Shown here in pieces: positions 60,201 to 64,000 of a DNA stretch of 64,000 nt. The translations under genes and the position numbers were made by a program. The stretch lies in the NCBI GenBank assembly GCA_008330645.1, contig VLTN01000031.1, positions 62,001 through 126,000 on the forward strand, given 5' to 3'. This DNA comes from Cafeteria roenbergensis (Eukaryota > Sar > Bigyra > Bicosoecida > Cafeteriaceae). The notes below the pieces were generated by a model, which did no database searches, had not been told where the DNA came from, and saw only the letters and a program-made list of their open reading frames with translations. How positions within the stretch are numbered: the first letter of the stretch is position 1; the number at the start of each line of letters is the position of its first letter.

Positions 60201-62501
60201 CACCCAGCTCCCCGATGTCGCCATAGTCGCCCGCGGCCCCCAGGCCCTCGGGCAAGCCTGCCGCCGCCGGCCAGGCGCCGGACCACGGCCCCTCCCCCCC
60301 CGGTGAGCTTGCCCCGAACAGGCCCGCCAGCGGTCTCAGCACCACGTCCTTCCAGATGGCCGCCAGCCGCCCGGCAACCCAGGAGGGCTCCACGCCGGCG
60401 CTCTCTGCCATGTCGCGCGCCGTGACGAGGGCGCTCCGTCCGTCCGCGCTCATCAGGTGCGGCGGCGGGTCCAGGACCCACCCGCTCTCGCCCGCGTGCC
60501 GCCAGCTGGAGGCTAGGAGGACCTCGACGTCCTTGTGGGCCGAGACGATGGAGCGCAGCTGAAACCGCGCCTCCAGCGCGTGAAACTCCAGCGGGAGGTC
60601 TGCCAAGGAGCGCACCCGGAAAGATTCGGGCAGAGCCAGCGGCAGAGGGTAGTCGAGACGCGCCATGGCCGCGGCCACAGCCTCAAAGGCCGTGACCACG
60701 AGGCCAGCCATCGCGGCCAGCAGGAGGACCCGGGCGCGCTGCTCCGTGAGGGCTGCACGGCGGAGGGCAACCCTGTCGGTGGTGGGCGACTGCCCGTCAT
60801 CACCCGGTGCCACGGGCGACGCCGAGTGGCGGCTTCCCCGCGCTCCGGCGAGTGACGCGGCCCCGCTCGCAGCGACGTCGGCGTTCGTCGCTCGTAGCGG
60901 GGCGCGTTGGCGACCGGACCTTGCCGCTCTGCGCTTGCCCCCGGCGCCAGTTTTCCCCCTGACGATAGCCGGCGCTGGCGCTGGCGCTGGTGACGGGTGA
61001 GCCGCCGCCGCGTCTTCGGAGGCGTCACGCGCGCGACCCGGTGTCACGGCCCCCTCTGATGCGCCGCCGAGCAGGCCACCTTCCCCGGCCTTTGCCGCGA
61101 CTGCCCCGGGTTCCGCGGGACGGGTCTCCATCTCGGCGTACACCAGGAGCCCCCCCACGGCGCAAATGACAGCGCCCCACCGAATGGCCTCAAAAAGCTC
61201 CGCCACCAGCCCCGTCGCCCCCAGCCCCGCCACGGTGGCGCTGACCCAGTCGGCTGCGCCCATGCCTGGGTCGCGCACAATGCCCAGCGACGCAACCACG
61301 CCGCCGAGGCCCTCGGGCAGTGCGCCGGCCGCCTCGCCTGCGGCCGCGTCCCGCATGGTGCGCATGCCCATATTGGGCCACGCCCATGGGTACCGCTCCA
61401 CGAGAACGAGCGAAGCCAGGGAACGAAGACCAAGCGCGTGGGCCTCGACCTCCGTCCAAACCACGAAGGACAAGTAGGAAACGATTGCGCTGCGCTCCAT
61501 CCAGGGGACGCGGTGCAGGCTGCCCAGCAGCAGCAGCCGGCTCAGGTACAGCGCCGGCACGAACACGGGCCGAAATGCATACAGACCTGCAACCCAGCAA
61601 GCCAGGCTCAGGGACAGCAGCTCGAAGCTGAGCAGCACGTGCGCTCCGAACCGCACAAAGCTCGGCAGCTCAAGCATCGCGTACCACAGCCTGGGCCGGG
61701 AGGGGGGGGAGGGGAAGGAAGCGGAACGAATCGCAGTCACACAACGCAGGACAAGTGCTGCAGTCAAGGGGGCACACCGTAGCAGCGCGTCCGGGCAATC
61801 CCGCGGGGCGGGAACGCAGGAGTAAAGCAAGTCGACCCGCCTGCGCCGCACAGCCGCGCTCCATGGACGCGCCCTGCACGGCGCCGGTGGCCAGCGCCGA
61901 AGAAAGGCACGCCCCGTGCCGAGCCACGGGGCCGGAGGCGCCGCCGGCGCAGCAGGCGCGCCGAGGGGCGGACGGATGACACGGCCGCACTTCCGCCAGC
62001 GGCCGCTGCTACCGGACGTTCGCTCCGGAGGCAAGCAGCGCCTTGGCTGCCCGCGAGGCGCCCCGACGGGGAGCAGGCGCGCCGAGGCATGAGCGCCTGG
62101 ATGAGGCAGCACGAAAGGCCGCGCTGCCCGTCCCAGGCGGCCGCCCTGGCGGCGCGGCGCGGCGCCGGGACGGTGCGTTATCGGGGCAACCGAGGGTGTC
62201 GAACCGCTGCCGGGCGCAGCGTGCGCAACGTCAGCGGGGCTCACCTGAACGCCGCGTAGGCCACAGACAAGATGTGCCACACCAGCACGACGACTGCGGT
62301 CGTGTCGAACGGCGCGCTGCCGCGCTTGCTTGCGCTCCAGGCGCTTGACAAGCCGGTGAGCAGCGCGAGTGCCAGTCCGACGCGGGCAGCGAAGCCCCAC
62401 GCGCGCTCGAGCGCCGCAGACAGCGCGGCAGGGTCGCCCCCCACGACTCGCCCCAGGCATTCGGGCGCGACCCGGGGCCGCGGCCGGCCGTTGTTGGCCA
62501 T
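54217..62501 (-). CDS. 2576-residue multi-span membrane protein with giant disordered tail, two exons
   Basis: Exon 1 is 62501-62245 (ATG 62501, MANNGRPRPRVAPECLGRV). The intron has a GTGAGC donor and a pyrimidine-rich acceptor ending CCCAG. Exon 2 is 61690-54217. The join turns SVAYAAFR into LWYAMLELPSFVRFGAHVLL without losing phase. The first 350 or so residues hold about six spans (LALALLTGLSSAW, TTAVVVLVWHILSVAYAAF, LLSFELLSLSLACWVAGLYA, FVPALYLSRLLLLGSL, SAIVSYLSFVVWTEV, IRWGAVICAVGGLLVYAEME). A seventh (LLAAMAGLVVTAFEAVAAAM) precedes a folded stretch with SIVSAHKDVEVLLASSW. One further span (VWQVLALGCIGGAVALMWQL) lies mid-chain. The last 1300 or so residues are Gly/Ser/Ala-rich apart from a basic helix (SKRERERIRARQREQ) and a folded-looking block (EALLRTGQEAAILAELRSGC). 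Family unknown. Confidence 0.72.
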
Positions 62502-62917
62502 GGGATTGTGTGTGTAGTTCGCTCGGACGGGACGCGAACGGGGTTTTCTGACGGGCGCTCTGGCCAGACTGCCGGTGACAGTCAGCAAAGTTCCGGGGGG
62601 CCCTAGTTGAGCCGGACTAGCCCGTCGTGCGCGGGCGCAACTCTGCCTGCGACTACGCTGCACTTGCGCAACCTGCCCCGCTGCCGCCTGTGGGGGCACT
62701 GCGCCGGCCCGCGAGCGACCCACTCCGCCCCGGGCCGTGCTGCTCCGCCGCCCCGCATCTGGTTTCCGCCGGCCTGCAGTTCCGGCCTCGCACTGCATCG
62801 CTGCTGCCCGCCGCGGCACGTGCAGGCGCGTGGGTACGTCATTTGGCGCGCATGGACGCCCCCCACGCGCGGCCAGGGCGCGGACTCGTCGCCGCGTCAG
62901 CCAGCCTGCGCCAGACA
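62502..62917. promoter_or_regulatory. divergent upstream region (inferred)
   Basis: About 415 bases between the divergent starts of the 2576-residue gene and the last gene. No promoter element recognised. An in-frame upstream ATG at 62852 could shift the right-hand start. Confidence 0.4.
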
Positions 62918-64000
62918 ATGGGGACGTTCCTGGACCAGCACGTCGGGCTGGGCCTGGTCCGCCACGAGCTCGTTGCGGCGGCGCGGTTTGATCGCTTTCA
63001 GCAGCGGCTGGCGCAATCCTGCTCCTGGGCGCGACAGCGCGCGGACCGCGCAGCCCTGCTTCGCCGGACCTCGGGCGGCACCAAGCGCGCTCGCTCCGAG
63101 GCGCAGACCGCCCTTTCGCTGGACGCCCTGTGCCCTCCGGCGCTGATCACGCTTGCCAAGTCAGACCCGACTCACCTTGCGCGCGAGACCGCCGAGGCCG
63201 AGGACTCCCGCCTCCGCGCCGGCGGCCGGCCGCCTCCCACCCCGGCCCCTCCCGTTGACGGCCGGGCCATGGCGCAGAAGCGCTTCTGGCTCGCGTTTGC
63301 GGTGATGGAGGCGGAGGCGGCTCTGCTCAAGGCCACGACACAAGCGGTGGCTCTCGTTGACGCAGCCAAGGCGCACTCCGCCCCGCCCCACCTGCTGCAG
63401 TGGGCGCAGGACTGCGTGCGCGCCCTTCGCAAGGTGGGCGACATCCGGCCCGTCACCCACTCGCTGTGGGGCCACCGGGCCACGCTTGCGCGGCGGATGG
63501 CTCTCAAGGAGCGCCCTCCCGCAAACCCCTCGGGCGGCTACTCGGCGGCGTGCCTGGGCCCCCAGCAGGCCAGCGACGTGCTGACGACGCAGGTGGGCCA
63601 CCCCCACGCCCGGGCTCCCGGGGCCGACGACCTCGCCGCGCCCCCGCAGCGGGCCGCGCTGCCCACAGTGGTTGTCGTGCCGCCCGCCGCCCTGGCCGCG
63701 GCCGCCGAGCGCGCCTCCGCGGCGCTCACCGCGTGGACCGCCGCGGTGAGCGCGGTGACCACGTCCCTCACCTCCCGCCGGCCGTCAACGGCGGGGCGTC
63801 GCTCATCGCGCGCGGCGGTTCCGCTGCAGCTTCGCGTGTCCGGCTTCACGGGAGGCAGCGTCGTGCTGCTCAGTGCCTGCGACGCCAAGGGCCCGCTGGC
63901 GCCCGTGCCCGCTGCCATCCAAGTTGGAATCGAAGTGCGAGCGGCCGCGGGGGACGAGGCCCCCCTGTGGCGGCCCCCGACCCCGCCGGTGTGGAGGCAG
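62918..64000 (+). CDS. protein of unknown function, 3' end outside window
   Basis: The frame is open from ATG 62918 (A at -3, G at +4) to the window edge, 361 codons. An in-frame ATG at 62852 would add 22 residues in a poorer context. The first 220 residues look helical (FDRFQQRLAQSCSWARQRAD, FWLAFAVMEAEAALLKATTQ, LLQWAQDCVRALRKVGDIRP). An Ala-rich linker follows, then a beta-like segment LQLRVSGFTGGSVVLLSACD and AIQVGIEV near the end. I recognise no family. Confidence 0.6.
   Translation, partial: MGTFLDQHVGLGLVRHELVAAARFDRFQQRLAQSCSWARQRADRAALLRRTSGGTKRARSEAQTALSLDALCPPALITLAKSDPTHLARETAEAEDSRLRAGGRPPPTPAPPVDGRAMAQKRFWLAFAVMEAEAALLKATTQAVALVDAAKAHSAPPHLLQWAQDCVRALRKVGDIRPVTHSLWGHRATLARRMALKERPPANPSGGYSAACLGPQQASDVLTTQVGHPHARAPGADDLAAPPQRAALPTVVVVPPAALAAAAERASAALTAWTAAVSAVTTSLTSRRPSTAGRRSSRAAVPLQLRVSGFTGGSVVLLSACDAKGPLAPVPAAIQVGIEVRAAAGDEAPLWRPPTPPVWRQ

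Overview
The window reads as nuclear DNA of a very GC-rich, intron-poor microbial eukaryote, such as an alga or flagellate. It has long, often single-exon genes with huge Ala/Ser/Gly/Pro-rich linkers, short GT-AG introns, and eukaryote-only families: an IRE1-type kinase/KEN protein, a CAMSAP-type CKK protein, a GDA1/CD39 apyrase, an SLC35C2-like transporter and F-box-like membrane proteins. I cannot place it more precisely. Coding starts were chosen at ATG codons, and spliced models were built from domain continuity plus splice phase.

Layout. (1) 1-15063: the 3' part of an IRE1-like pseudokinase/KEN gene, then a 3507-residue protein with two adenylate-forming domains, the second degenerate. 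(2) 15444-23185: two tandem minus-strand ankyrin genes, a divergently oriented apyrase, and a three-exon UDP-glucose 4-epimerase. The ankyrin genes have internal exons of exactly 99 bases in phase 0, one ankyrin repeat per exon. (3) 24585-35761: a two-exon CAMSAP-like gene, an SLC35C2-like transporter on the opposite strand, and a divergent Pro/Ala-rich protein of unknown function. (4) 35961-54130: an imperfect tandem duplication of a block holding a plus-strand F-box-like multi-span membrane protein gene and a convergent minus-strand Ala-rich gene. Copy A is split by an 8.4-kb mobile element; copy B is uninterrupted and serves as the empty site. (5) 54217-62501: a 2576-residue membrane protein with one intron, then a divergent gene that runs off the window.

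The most unusual object is the element at 38971-47345. It is much less GC-rich than its surroundings and lies between two CAGCTGA copies. It has about 65-base terminal inverted repeats and, on the left only, the C-terminal half of a eukaryotic tyrosine recombinase. Most of the rest is a giant, almost perfect palindrome: two 2.75-kb arms around a 1.86-kb unpaired centre. The centre carries a gene for a four-span membrane protein with an Ala/Lys coiled-coil tail. I saw no reverse transcriptase, capsid or envelope part. The recombinase looks incomplete, so I treat the element as a fossil, though its arms are so alike that it is young or kept alike by gene conversion.

A second window-wide feature is a set of short words (GGCAGAGCC, GGAAGGATC, GCGAAACCGC and complements) scattered in both orientations and several reading frames through the disordered parts of the long genes.
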